Below, piece after piece: positions 31,025 to 42,103 of a stretch of DNA of 64,000 nt (its first letter is position 1; each line of letters opens with the position of its first letter). The notes below the pieces were generated by a model. It was not told the DNA's origin, ran no database searches, and was given only the letters and a program-made list of their open reading frames with translations. The stretch spans positions 124,001 through 188,000 of the forward strand of contig JAVFHQ010000014.1 of assembly GCA_035135055.1 (NCBI GenBank), read 5' to 3'. Made by a program: the position numbers and the translations under genes. The stretch is from Oleoguttula mirabilis. Taxonomy: Eukaryota; Ascomycota; Dothideomycetes; Mycosphaerellales; Teratosphaeriaceae.

Positions 31025-32271
31025 ATGACGCGCGACTTCATCAGGCCGAGAGCGTCGTTCCAAGACAGCCCAAGCCATCGCAACTTCTCCTCAGACGACA
31101 GCTACCGCACAAGGACTCCTTCGCACACGAACAAGATCGGCCTTCGCTCGGCCTCTCCGTCTCCGTACGTGAAGTCGAATGGGTACAGCTTCAAGGGCGC
31201 CAGCTACAGTTCGCAGACCGACAGCATGACCAAGCAAGACACGGACGGTACTCAGGGGTATGGATATAAGAAGCCTACGCGCCGTGGAGGTGGAGGCAAA
31301 GGGCGCAAGCCATTGATGGAGCGCTCCGGCAACGCTGCAGACGCGGGTATCACCTTCGAGTACAATGCCAACCACCGTGAACATGCGAATCAGTCCTCCG
31401 TCACAGACCCGGGCTTCCGTGCATACTCAGGTGTGTATATACTGCGAGTAGACGGCATCCTGAGGCCCGAGTCACTGACTGCCGCAGGAATACCCATCAA
31501 GGGCGCAGCCGCAACCGACTTCGCGAAGACCACGCAGCCGAAGCACTTCACGCAGCCGCTGACCTGCTTCTACTGGCACAACAATGGCTTTTGCACGAAG
31601 AGCGACGAGGGCTGCCTGTTAGTATATACTCGTTAACCGCATCAGACATCTGAGCCTCGAGTGATTCTGACCATCACCACAGCTACGCGCACTACTACAC
31701 TGGAGTGGTCGCATCTGCGCCGGTTTCTGTTGGTGGCGTCAATGGTACGTTCTGCATAATCCGCCGCTCTGATGAGCGCTGACTGACATGACCGCAGGCG
31801 TTGTTGCGGGACGCAATGCGATCGAGGAGGTCAACCAGCACGCTCTGCGCGAGAGCGAGCTAATGGAGTGGGAGGCCCGGCTCGCTGCTAAGGAAATGAA
31901 GCTCAACGGCAGATCCGTCCAAGTCTGCGCGCCTACCAACATTGAAGCCATCCTCGAATCGATCGAGAAAGTGAGGAGCATGTGTGGGGTGATGCCTGCG
32001 TGACTAGATGCTAATGTATTTGCAGACCATCTTAACCGCCACAACCGCAGCCGACGGTGCTCGCCGCGTGCTCAAGCGTCGCCGCGAGGAAGTTAAGAGC
32101 CTCCTTCCGAAGCTTCTGGCCATCGGTGACGTCGATACTAACGGCGCAATCCTTGCTGCCATCGATGGAGCGATCGGCGCTGTCTCCGGGTTGGAGCTTG
32201 ACCTTGCTCGTATCGAGGAGGAGGCCGAGGAGAAAATTGGCAGGTCTCTCGGCTTGCTGGACGAATTCTAG
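31025..32271 (+). CDS. CCCH zinc-finger protein
   Basis: Five exons: 31025-31430, 31488-31617, 31683-31744, 31798-31970 and 32026-32271; introns are 57, 65, 53 and 55 nt. The product is 338 residues. A single CCCH finger (Cys-x8-Cys-x5-Cys-x3-His; CFYWHNNGFC...C-LYAH) is split by intron 2 just before its histidine end. CCCH fingers of this spacing usually bind RNA. An RGG-like patch (RRGGGGKGRK) precedes it, and two helical regions follow (VNQHALRESELMEWEARLAAKEMKL and a C-terminal acidic helix). The role is presumably in RNA handling or chromatin; it is not assigned. Confidence 0.85.
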
Positions 32272-33039
32272 GAGCCCTGATTGGCGGATGAGCATCCGGT
32301 GAACTGAACTGGGTGTGAAAGGGCGAACTTGGGTGGAGACACTCGCTTGCGAAGACTGGATGCTTCACACATACTGGGCGGGATCAAAAGGGCTTGCAAA
32401 CTGTACTTACAGGCTAGTGTACGATATGATCGCATTGATCAAAGATACCGCAGAGTGCATCTAAGCAAACAGCCATCCTGTTCTATGCCTTCAGATGCGA
32501 TGCTTGGTAGTATTCCATACTTGAACTGACGGCATGTATGTCCGTGGAGCCTCGCGAGGAACCTGGTAGAGTTGAGAGTTGATATTGCAGCTCTGCACTC
32601 ATGTAGGTCTCGTGAACTGATTTACAGCTCGTCCAGCAACCCTTCAACGCCAGCAGATTGGCGATGTTCCTATGCCAATTTGATACCAAATTAATGTGAA
32701 TGCGGTGTGTATAGAAGCCTAAAGAAGCCTAGCCGTTCTACGCCGGGACGCTCTAGCGCGTTTCTGACTGGCACTGCAGGTGGCCCGGAACTTCCAACAC
32801 GTGGACGTCTTTACTGCTTGTTTGCTACACTACCAGATGCAGTTGTTGGTTGTTGCTCCTTACGCCGAGCAGCAGCAGCAGCTGTCGTCGTTCACAACTG
32901 ACCTCATTGGTTGGCAATGGTAGCTCAGCATTAATCCAGCTCTTGCTAGTAACAACTGAAGGCGCGTTCAAACGGGCTTGAGTTTCACCACTCATTGGGC
33001 CGTACTATCACAAAAATCGGTGGATCAAAACCTGCAAAG
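32272..33039. other. Intergenic, 0.8 kb
   Basis: It separates two plus-strand genes. It contains an AGCAGCAGCAGCAG run at 32869-32882. No gene recognised. Confidence 0.5.
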
Positions 33040-34935
33040 ATGCCGAGCCTCGCCCATGTGTCAATTCCCGTCTTCAGCCCTTCGCCATCGAGTGGCGAGT
33101 CGGTCATCGACAAGGGCAAGACACCCGCGAGACTGCAGCACAAGGCTCGGACATACAGTAAGGACCCACTACCGGTCAAGCCATCCGACAATGCGCCACG
33201 CAATGCTCGCATCGTCGGGCGAGAAATGAACTATCACGGCGCTTTCTACCAGCTCAAAATCGGAGAAGTCGAACTGAATGAAGTTGGCATTGACGAGATT
33301 TTGGACTATGTCTCTGCTCAGCATCTGGAGGAGTACGAGAACCGGCAATTCGAAGAGGAAGCGGAGCTGCTCCGTATCACGGAGGTCGAGCAGGATTCCC
33401 AGGACCTGGAGGACGAGCGCAAGGAGCTGGAGCGGCAGCAGAGGCGCAAGGAGAAGGCTCTTCGCAAAGGCACTGTCGCCTATCAGGACACGGATGACGC
33501 CGACGCTGGCGCCACAAACGGTGCGGGTGCTGCCGAAATTGCGACAGGGAAGCATGGGAGGGCGAGACCAAATTACAAGCCTCTCTTCAAACAGATGAAG
33601 GAGAGACGTCGTAGGAAACGGGACCCCGCCACCGGAGAGCTGATGCCGCTGACTGACGATGACGAGGAACCGGCAGCTGTTCAGTCTTCAGAGGATGAGC
33701 CTCAACAGCCGGTGAGTGCTGATAGATTTCGTGCTGTCTCTGAAGTCCAGCCAAAGCGGCAACGGCGAAAGCGGGACCCGGTCACAGGAGAGCTCATTGC
33801 CATTGAACCTGCGCCCCGAACCATCGGAGCAGATAAAAAGCGGAGAAACAGGCGAAAAAGGCACCCATTGACCGGCGAGCTGATGCCCCTCGGTTGGCGC
33901 TACGATCAGAATGCACCATCCGGGAGTCGAGCCAGTGGTGGAAGACACGACGTGGGCGTCATGTCACCTGCAATGAAGCGCCTCAGCATCTCGCAAGAGC
34001 ATACAGCCCAGCGCGTCAAGCTTGGACATCAATCATTATCGGCAGAGTCGTCGTCTGCGGCCCAGGGGCAGCAGGAGGACGCTGGTAGTACGTCGGACAG
34101 CGAGCAGTCTTCAGCGGAGAATGCAGAAGTCACAATATACAAGGCGGTTACTAAGCCGCTTCCTACCAGCTCAAGAGGGCGGCTTGGTGTAGCGGCTATG
34201 CTCCAATTAACAGGAACATCGTCCGTGCCGGAATCATCACCTGAGCCGAACACTATGATTTCCATGGTGCAGCCTGATGCTCGTCAGGTGACCAACGACA
34301 CTGATAGCCTGAACGACGACGACGAGCTTCAGGAAGGCGAATGGATCATTGAAGCCGTTCTTGCGCATCATATGTCAGACCCTAGGACCCACGCACCGGA
34401 GCTTGGTAAGAAGCCAGTGATGCTTTACCATGTGAAGTGGGAGAACTTTGATGAGCCTTCCTGGGAGCCGATCGAAAGCTTCCCAGATCGAAGTGTGGTC
34501 GAGGCGTATCAGCGCCGACTCGACCAAAATTCGGCCGCATCTAAGACCAAAGCCGAGCCTGTCAAACACAGAGTCGCCGACGTAAGGGTGGTTCAACCCA
34601 CGTCAATTAGCTCCGTCGCTCGACAATCATCAGCGCGGACGAGAGAAGCAGAACCGGATGATGATACCGAGGATGATGGAGACGAAGAAGAGGAGGGCAC
34701 CTACGTCGTCGAGCGTATCGCTGCGCATCGCATGTCTAACCCGAGCACACACGGCCTGGATTTCGGTAAGCAGCCCGTGCTGCTCTACCAGGTCAAATGG
34801 AAAGGGTACGAGGGCCTCACTTGGGAGCCAATGGACAGCTTTGAGGATCGGAAGGTTGTCCACCGCTATAGGCAAAAGGTTGGCTTGCCCGACATCGAGG
34901 GTGAAGACGAGGATGAGGATGAAGACATGGATTGA
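33040..34935 (+). CDS. Tandem chromodomain protein with basic TGEL repeats
   Basis: Single exon, 631 residues, starting at the first in-frame ATG. Two chromodomains lie near residues 431-494 and 553-614. Each reads x-W/Y-I/V-V/I-E-x(8)-H-x-M-S, a 10-residue insertion, then LYHVKW or LYQVKW and WEPIESF or WEPMDSF. Chromodomains commonly bind methylated histone H3 tails; the aromatic cage positions look largely present. Upstream, three copies of a basic motif, (R/K)RRKRDPxTGEL, occur at about 190-205, 242-255 and 270-285. An acidic coiled-coil (110-165) precedes them. The C-terminus is Asp/Glu-rich. It is not a canonical HP1, since there is no chromoshadow domain. A nuclear chromatin-reader role is inferred. 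Confidence 0.85.
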   Translation: MPSLAHVSIPVFSPSPSSGESVIDKGKTPARLQHKARTYSKDPLPVKPSDNAPRNARIVGREMNYHGAFYQLKIGEVELNEVGIDEILDYVSAQHLEEYENRQFEEEAELLRITEVEQDSQDLEDERKELERQQRRKEKALRKGTVAYQDTDDADAGATNGAGAAEIATGKHGRARPNYKPLFKQMKERRRRKRDPATGELMPLTDDDEEPAAVQSSEDEPQQPVSADRFRAVSEVQPKRQRRKRDPVTGELIAIEPAPRTIGADKKRRNRRKRHPLTGELMPLGWRYDQNAPSGSRASGGRHDVGVMSPAMKRLSISQEHTAQRVKLGHQSLSAESSSAAQGQQEDAGSTSDSEQSSAENAEVTIYKAVTKPLPTSSRGRLGVAAMLQLTGTSSVPESSPEPNTMISMVQPDARQVTNDTDSLNDDDELQEGEWIIEAVLAHHMSDPRTHAPELGKKPVMLYHVKWENFDEPSWEPIESFPDRSVVEAYQRRLDQNSAASKTKAEPVKHRVADVRVVQPTSISSVARQSSARTREAEPDDDTEDDGDEEEEGTYVVERIAAHRMSNPSTHGLDFGKQPVLLYQVKWKGYEGLTWEPMDSFEDRKVVHRYRQKVGLPDIEGEDEDEDEDMD

Positions 34936-35476
34936 GTGTCATTCCATGAGCGTACCAACACCGACCACGACGGCCCGCCTGACTTCTCGCAAGATTGCGA
35001 GAGATCAGGGAACATTACCATTGGGCCCATCCGGGAAGGGCAGTAAAATTGCGAGCTTTTGAGACGCGAGACAGCCCTGCAAACCTGAAGCGCAAGTCCA
35101 ATGGCAGCAAAGTGTTCTGCCTGAGGCATCAAGCCAAGCGTTTCCCAAACAGGAAAAGCAATGCGGCCTCATGAGCACCAGCCTCCACGTCGCACGAGCT
35201 CTCACCCTCTCACCTGCGGCGCGCAAGCTCCTCCAGATCCCTCGTCCTTCTGTTCGTGCTACAAAGATAAGACCACATTGCCCCGAATCCCATTGGCTGA
35301 GGCGCGCGATGCAAAACATCACTCCTCTAGCCCCGAACAAGGTAGCATTGTCCTGACACCTTCCTCCAGCTATATGCATCCCGAGAAAACGTCCGATGCT
35401 CTTCTTCTTCCTGTCACTCCTCGTTGTTTAATACCGCTATTCGCAAAGCTCAAAACGTGGCAAGATAGTCGGCACG
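34936..35476. other. Intergenic, 0.5 kb
   Basis: Promoter region of the DUF3445 gene, CT-rich at 35400-35440. No other feature recognised. Confidence 0.45.
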
Positions 35477-37023
35477 ATGTACAACCTCATTCTCATTGGG
35501 ATAGGCCTCAGCTTCCTGAGCTCTTCGATTACCTACTTGGTGTTAAATAGGAAACAGCGTGACATTGTCCTCGACAGATTGAGCTTCCACAAGAGGAAGG
35601 ACTCGGGCACGTTCACACCACCACGATCGCTTTCTCCCGAGAAACAAGGCCTACCTTCCAACACTCCCCCTTCCGAACCGAACTACGGTGATGTCTTTCC
35701 GCCAAGCCGAAGGCATACGTTGGCAGAGTTGCAGCCGGGCGCCTTAAAGGGATCTGGCAAGTCTGCCATGGAGCTCGGCGAGCAGCCTGCGGACTACAGC
35801 AAGCGGGTGCCGAACATGGAAGTATGCAACACAGAGGAGTTTGCAGACCATGTTACCGCGACAAGCTTCACTGTGGAGGAGATCAAGCGTCTCGGCGACT
35901 TTCCTGACTATGCTGCACTTAGCGGCGTACCTCTGCCGCGTGCCTATGAGGACTTCGATATCTCTAGAGCACAACCGAGGCCGTACAGGCCATTCAGATG
36001 GGCCTATCATCAGACTATGTGTATGCAACGATGAACTGCTGGTTTGAGGGCAAGATCGCTAACAGTTGCATAGCGATCACCAAGCTGGAGCCAGATTGGT
36101 GGCTTGAACTTGAACACACTTACGTCGAGCGTATCAGGCAGCGGGAAGAGCTCTATGAGAGGTACGGGTCGATGACCCTGCAGGCCCTCCCGGGTTCAGA
36201 GATCGCTACAAAGGAGCTTATGGAGATGTGCTTGCAATTCCTATGGGCGCGTTATCCACAGTACTTCAGACTGGATACGGAGAACATGGTCTTCCACAAC
36301 GGCCTACTCCAGACGCAAACCGATCTCCGTGCGACAGAGCCATTGCACGTGCTACTTCACCACGTGCCGGAGGATTTTGCGATGGTGCTCCGAGACCCAA
36401 AGACGGGCGTGTACAATTTCCGGGCCGGCATCGTTTGCAGCAGCTTGGGCTGGAACGTTGGGTCCAAGATAGGCATGAACTTGGACGAGATCCATCAGCT
36501 AATCCCAGACTACAAGGAGAAGATGCAGTTCTCGATGGACCGTTACTTCGCGAAGAAGCCGACGGACAAGGCCATTCAGCGCGGAAGCTGGGGCTTGGAG
36601 ATTGATCAACCGCTGTTCATGCCGCCCAATGACCCGCACGAGAAGCTCAGAGAGTCGCAGGACCCAACACACACGGTCGATAGATGCCATTTGCGAACCG
36701 ATTGGCAGACACTGCGGAGGCTGCCCTTGTCCGGAGCAGTCGTCTTCAACTTCAAGGCACTCTTCACGCCGGTATCAGAATTCAGGGACGAGCCGTACAT
36801 ACCGACCTTGTTGCTCAAGGTGCTGAGGGACGGGAAAAAGAGCTTGATGGAGTACAAGAACACATGGCACACCGAGCACGTCGTGATACCAGCAATGGAG
36901 CAGTATGAACGGGAGCAGATCGAGAAGGGCCTGATCGAGGAGATGTGGGAGCCGCACACGCTTGAAGAGTCGCCTTTCTTTCCCGGCTGGGAAGCAAAGT
37001 GGCATCGAAAGCAAGGTTTCTGA
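35477..37023 (+). CDS. DUF3445 haem-dependent oxidative N-demethylase-like protein
   Basis: Exons 35477-36020 and 36074-37023 (intron 36021-36073, GTATGC...GCTAAC...GCATAG), 497 residues. Splicing gives YHQTMSITKLEPDWWLELE, a hallmark of the DUF3445 family. Members studied in bacteria bind haem and remove N-methyl groups oxidatively (HDOD family). The conserved segments VCSSLGWNVGSKIGMNLDEIHQLIP and NWQTLRRLP-like (here DWQTLRRLP) are present. A membrane segment occupies residues 4-22 (LILIGIGLSFLSSSITYLVL), so the fungal protein is probably anchored, with a Ser/Pro-rich linker of about 100 residues. The substrate is unknown. The next gene is another oxidase in the same direction. Confidence 0.88.
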
Positions 37024-37514
37024 GGAACAGGTTCCGCGTGGTATCAGATAGCAACCTTAAGGAAGTTAAGGTATCAATCTGAACCTCATTTGTGGATCCA
37101 GACCGTGCCCGGCGTATCATCTTCCCCGCTGCCCCGCACGAAGCCAACCAACCTTCCACGCCGAACTCGTCCCTTCATCCCGCTGCTTGCAACGACTCAC
37201 GACTCACGAGTCACCCGCCATGCTCGGAGTTCTACCGGAACGGCCTAACGAGTGTATGCAAGGCCACGCCAAGTTGTGTGGATAGCGCCGTGCATAAGCC
37301 AGGTCGTGATATCCGAGGCACTGACGCGTGGAGTGTTTCGTCTCATTCTTTCTCTTAGAACTGCTATCTACATCCCATTTCCGCGCTATTTGCTTTCTTC
37401 TGCCTTCGTTCCATCTCGTCGTACTCGCTTGATCTTGGTGGCACAACGCAAGTATCACTCTACGTATCATTCCAGCACCACCCTCGGTCAAGACTCGAGG
37501 GCTGCCAGCTCAGG
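37024..37514. other. Intergenic between the two oxidase genes
   Basis: About 490 bases, serving as promoter of the flavin monooxygenase gene. No gene or clear motif recognised. Confidence 0.45.
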
Positions 37515-39541
37515 ATGGCGGGCGACAAACCATGGCCACAAGTGCCGATGGGCAACAAGAACCACACGGATACCGCAGTGGTGATCATTGGGGCCGGCAT
37601 CTCGGGAATGTGCACGGCCATTGATCTCATAAAGCGCAACAACTGCCGCAATTTCGTGATCTTGGAAAAGTCCGCGGGCCCTGGAGGCACATGGTGAGTG
37701 TTCAATTCATCGTAATCTCAGAGAACCGCTTCTGACCTCCCCACAGGCGCGACAACAAGTATCCCGGTCAGTATCCGACTGTTAGAGATCAGAGAGGCAG
37801 CTTCTGACGGCCAAAACAGGCTGCTGCTGTGATATATGGTCCACGTTGTACAGCTATAGCTTCGCTCAGAACAGTGACTGGACCCGCGAGTACCCCGGGC
37901 AAGAGGAGATACTGGCCTATCTCGTCGGCGTTGCGCAAGAGTACAAGCTCTACCAGCACATTCGTTTCGACACCACCGTGGAAGAGGCCAGATGGGACGA
38001 TGAGCTCAAAAAGTGGCGAACGAAGGTCACAACACCGAAAGGCAGCAAAGAGGCAGAGTTCAACCCGGAGTACGAGATCAAGAGTGATTTTTTGGTCAGT
38101 GCTGTAGGGCAGCTCAACCAGCCGGCGTGGCCCACAATTCCGGGTGTGGAAGAGTTCACTGGGAAGAAAATGCACTCTGCGCGATGGGATTGGTCGTATG
38201 ATCTGACGGACAAGAAGATCGCTCTCGTTGGCAACGGTAGGTGTCACGTGTAATTCATCGGGGCCCGAAGCAATACTGACATTGACATAGGTTGCACGGC
38301 TGTGCAGATCCTGCCCGAGATCGCCAAAGTAGCCAAAGAGGTCACAGTGTACCAACGAACTGCGAACTGGGTTGTTCCACGCCTCGATACCCCCGTCTCG
38401 CCACTCATGCGCAACGTCTACCGCTACCTTCCTCCAGTCCGGTGGCGCAAGCGTACAGGTGCAATGAACTTCAGAGAGTCCACCTTTGACGCTATCGTTG
38501 ACAGTACATCCGACATTTCGAAGCAGTTCAGGGAGATGGCGATCGAGATGATGCACAGGCAACTGCCGAATCAACCCGAACTATGGAAGAAGCTCACGCC
38601 CTCATACAACCTCGGGTGTAAGCGCATCATCATCTCCGACGACTATTATCCCGCGCTCAGTACGCCCAACGTTGTGCTCGAGACGAGGCCCATCCACAGC
38701 ATCAGCGGCAGTGCTGTTAAGGTCACTGGCGCTGATGGCGAGCCTGAAGCTGCGGAATCGGATTACGATTTGCTAGTCTGTGCTACTGTAAGGATTGAGT
38801 CATATCGTGGGTTTGAGAGCGGCAGGCTGATATGTGACAGGGTTTCCAAACCTTGGAATTCATGCATCCTATCAGAATCTTTGGGAAGAACGGAAGGCCA
38901 TTGAATGACGTTTGGAAACAAGGCGCTCGTGCTTACCTCGGAACGTGTGTCGAAGACATGCCAAATTTTGGCATGCTATATGGGTACGCTTCTGGAGTGT
39001 AAGACAGTACGGTGAACTATGTGCTAATCTCTTCCCTTCGCACTGTAGACCGAACACGAACCTGGGACACAACAGCATCATACTCATGATTGAAAGCCAG
39101 AGCCGATACATCAACGGCCTGATCAAGCCGGTACTGGAAGCGCGAAAGCAGGGCAAAGCGCTCAGTCTGCGGCCCAGGCACGACAAGACCGAGGCGTACA
39201 ATGAGGAAGTACAGGAGACACTCAAGAGCTCCAGCTTCAACGATCCGAACTGCAACAGCTGGTACAAGAACGACGCTGGCCTGATCACTAACAACTGGAG
39301 CGGCACGGTGGTCGAGTATCAGGAGCTGATGGCCCATGTTCGCTACGGTGATTACGAGGCTGAAGGCTCTGGTAAAGGCATAGTCCTGGAGAAGCCAACG
39401 TACAAGGTTGGCAGAGTCGTTGAGGAGTCGCAGGTCAGCGACAAGACACTTGTGGCTCTTGGCGTGCTGAGCACCGCTGCGCTCGTGGGTGGCTTCTTGA
39501 TGAGGAATTCGAGGTATCTGAGCGGCTTGAGGTTGAGATAG
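37515..39541 (+). CDS. FAD/NADPH monooxygenase, Baeyer-Villiger type
   Basis: Six exons: 37515-37693, 37747-37766 (20 nt), 37820-38236, 38291-38787, 38841-38983 and 39049-39541. The product is 582 residues. The FAD motif is VIIGAGISG (residues 23-31) and GPGGTW and YPGCCCDIW follow. The Baeyer-Villiger fingerprint F-x-G-x3-H-x3-W occurs as FTGKKMHSARW near 177. The NADPH loop GNGCTAVQI spans intron 3. Such enzymes insert oxygen into ketones to give esters or lactones; the substrate is unknown. A hydrophobic segment (TLVALGVLSTAALVGGFLM) with basic residues forms a probable C-terminal membrane anchor. A neighbouring DUF3445 oxidase lies in tandem. Confidence 0.9.
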
Positions 39542-40786
39542 ATCACTGAGCATGCACCAAGCCTGGGCTGTATCACTATGGCCATGAGCTGCACCACATT
39601 TCGCTGAATGCATCTCTAGTGCAGCCAGGTGTTACCAGGCCACCTTGCGGTGATGCATGTTGCAACTGGCCGAGGTTTCTTGTAGACTGTTCTCTCTTCA
39701 TCAGTCATGTTGGCTTTCCCGAGCCGCGTCTGGCACGAAAAGGACGGGTCAGAGTGCGGCCTGAATCGATGAGCGCCTACAAACATGCCTTGGTGGAATG
39801 AAGAGCTTGAAGGATGACCTTTAGGCGTACCTCCTACCGCGGTGATCAGATGAAACCTGTGGTGATGGATGGTATATGGCCTCGATAGGTACATAGGGCT
39901 AATAGATGTGATCTCGGCTCGCTTCCGCCGACTCCCGAGTCCCGGTCCTGCCCCCTTCGACTTCGACATGCGCCTCGCCGCAACTTCACTCCACACACCA
40001 CAGCGTGCAAGTGGTAAAGCAAGAGCAGCGAAGTAAGCTCCCTTGAAATCCGCGGGCAAACGCACACAGACTGACCATCGCCAGTGAGACCCAATGACGA
40101 CAAACAATCACCGAGCTTTCAGTAGCATCTCCTGCGCGTAGCCGCAAAACCGCCTCAGGGCTGGCTTTGCCGAGTTCAGTCTGCAAACAACAGCTGTCTC
40201 ACGAGCGGATGGTGCCGTGGCTGAGTCATGAACAGAGATCTTAGGCGTCGAACTCGACTTGTTCTGCTTCGCTCACTTTGCAACAGACTCCGCTCACTCA
40301 AACCACGGCATTCCAAGCGGCCCCGTTGCGGAGCGATGGACAACGAGTATGCTGGCGAGACGTGTTAGCACAATGGTGCGCGCATGACCGAGAACCAGCA
40401 AATACAGGATCCAGCTCCGTGTCTGCTCTTGCCTTCACAGGGCGAGGGTGGAGGAGCCATGAGGATCAACGAAAAAGATAGTTTTCAATCGGGTAGCGCA
40501 CTTGCTCCGTTCTCTGCTGGCTGCTCGCGACTGCCGTGAGGATACATGAAGGCCGTTTCGGGATGCTGTGGTGGTCGAGGAGAGAGGTCAACGTCCGCTG
40601 ATGATTTCATGCAAAAGCCAAATTTGCAGGCAGCCGGCTTCCCTTCCTTGCAAGAGGTCGGGTTGTCAGGTCGTCCATGAGAACCAAGAGAGCTAATCTG
40701 AGGACAATTTGCACATATCTGCCTGATTCACTATGTTCTACACACGAGTTGCTTGAACGCTATCATATCATTTTCCAAGCTACATT
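39542..40786. other. Intergenic between convergent genes, 1.2 kb
   Basis: No supported gene. Frames on both strands lack domains. Long for a convergent gap, but nothing recognisable is present. Confidence 0.5.
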
Positions 40787-41829
40787 TCAGAATCTCTCCC
40801 GATTCCGCGTGCGGTAGACCGTGAATCCTACATACGCGCCCGCCACCACGAGCGCGGCGACAACAAACTTCATGAAGAACCAGAACCAGCCACCGCTCTT
40901 CTTCTGCTTCTGCATCTTCGCCTTGCTCGGCCGGCCTTTGTTCCGGCTATAGTCCTTACTGCCTGCGGCGCCGGGCTTGCTGGTCTGGCCTGTAGGCGAG
41001 TATAGGTTCTTCGTCTCCACCTTGATGATTTCGTGATTGTCGCTCAGCTCACCAGTCTCCGCGCTGAAGCCCAAGTACGTGACGGACGGCAGCTTGACGT
41101 TGGGCACCTCGAAGCAGCGCGTCCACTCGTCCTCCTTCTTGTACATCAGGTCCACTGTCAATTGCTTGTCCTGGAAGTACGTAATCTTCGCCCTTGTCGG
41201 GAAGTCCGCGTTCCGTATGCCTCTTGAGGAGCATCCTGCCAGCTCATTCGCTTTGCCGTCGTTGCCCTGATCGTAGCTCGTTTGTCCGTCGCCCACCATA
41301 GCCATCACGTACGGAAACACCACGCCCGGCCTGTTATTCTTGTAGGTGTCGAAGAAAAGCCCCAAGCCCTCAAAGTTGTCCTTCATGCCAAACACCGGGC
41401 CCTGCTGTGCGCGATCCTTGGTGACCCACATCGCCATGCCGTCGCCAAAGAGGTTGCCCGTGCCATGGATCTTGAACTCGACCTCGATCTCCCAGTTGGT
41501 GGCAGTCAGAGGCACGCGGGAGAAGATCCATCCAGATTGCGAGGGCTGCTGGGAGGTCAAGCGGATGTACTGGTCGGCGCGAACGACGGTGGTGCCGCCG
41601 AAGTCGAACCAGCGGGATTGCATGTCGGAGTCCAAGTAGGGCTGGGTGTGTTGTTAGTGGCGGTCCCATACCTGGGCCATCATACATGCGCGGCGCTTAC
41701 TGTCTGCAGAGTGTGTGTCCGCAGCGGTATCGACTTCACATCCGACTCTGCGGCCTCCTGTGCGACAGCCAGCGGGCTCCATGCCGCCAGCAGCACTGAG
41801 ACCAACGAAAGGAACGAAGAGAAAGCCAT
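40787..41829 (-). CDS. Legume-like lectin cargo receptor (EMP46/47, VIP36 family)
   Basis: Exons 41829-41701 and 41641-40787 (intron 41700-41642), 327 residues. It has a signal peptide (MAFSSFLSLVSVLLAAWSPLAVA) and a leguminous-lectin-like domain from about 45 to 260 (WFDFGGTTVVRADQYIRLT; FGDGMAMWVT; GLGLFFDTY). A short basic linker, one membrane segment (FFMKFVVAALVVAGAYVGF) and a cytoplasmic tail RTRNRERF follow. The family recognises high-mannose glycans and carries glycoproteins between ER and Golgi. The tail lacks a KKxx signal; its C-terminal Phe may serve COPII export. There is no long coiled coil, so it is nearer VIP36 in layout than Emp47. Confidence 0.9.
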
Positions 41830-42103
41830 GCTGGGCTGTGGTGAACCGTTCGCCTTGTCGACCGCTTGGAGGCTTGTAGATGGGGGACGCGATGCAGAGA
41901 GGTATGCTCAGGAGTCGCATGCACTCGTGTCCAGCTGGCGTCTAAGGGCAATCGAAAGTGCCCGACCGCGGGGAAGTCAAGCCACAGCAGGGTGTGCGCC
42001 ACTTCCCATTTTGAATTAGGTTGATGTCACGCGACGTCGCTCTCCCGTCCATCGACATTGCCAGTAGCATGCTGATTAGACTGGACGTACGTTGCTAAGA
42101 GCA
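41830..42103. promoter_or_regulatory. Short bidirectional promoter
   Basis: Only 274 bases separate the starts of the lectin gene (minus) and the Tcd-type gene (plus), so the two must share promoter sequence. No specific box is evident. Confidence 0.4.

Noticed and set aside
35477..39541. A possible secondary metabolite cluster around the two oxidases
   Set aside because: No polyketide synthase, NRPS, terpene synthase, transporter or pathway regulator is adjacent; neighbours are housekeeping genes.
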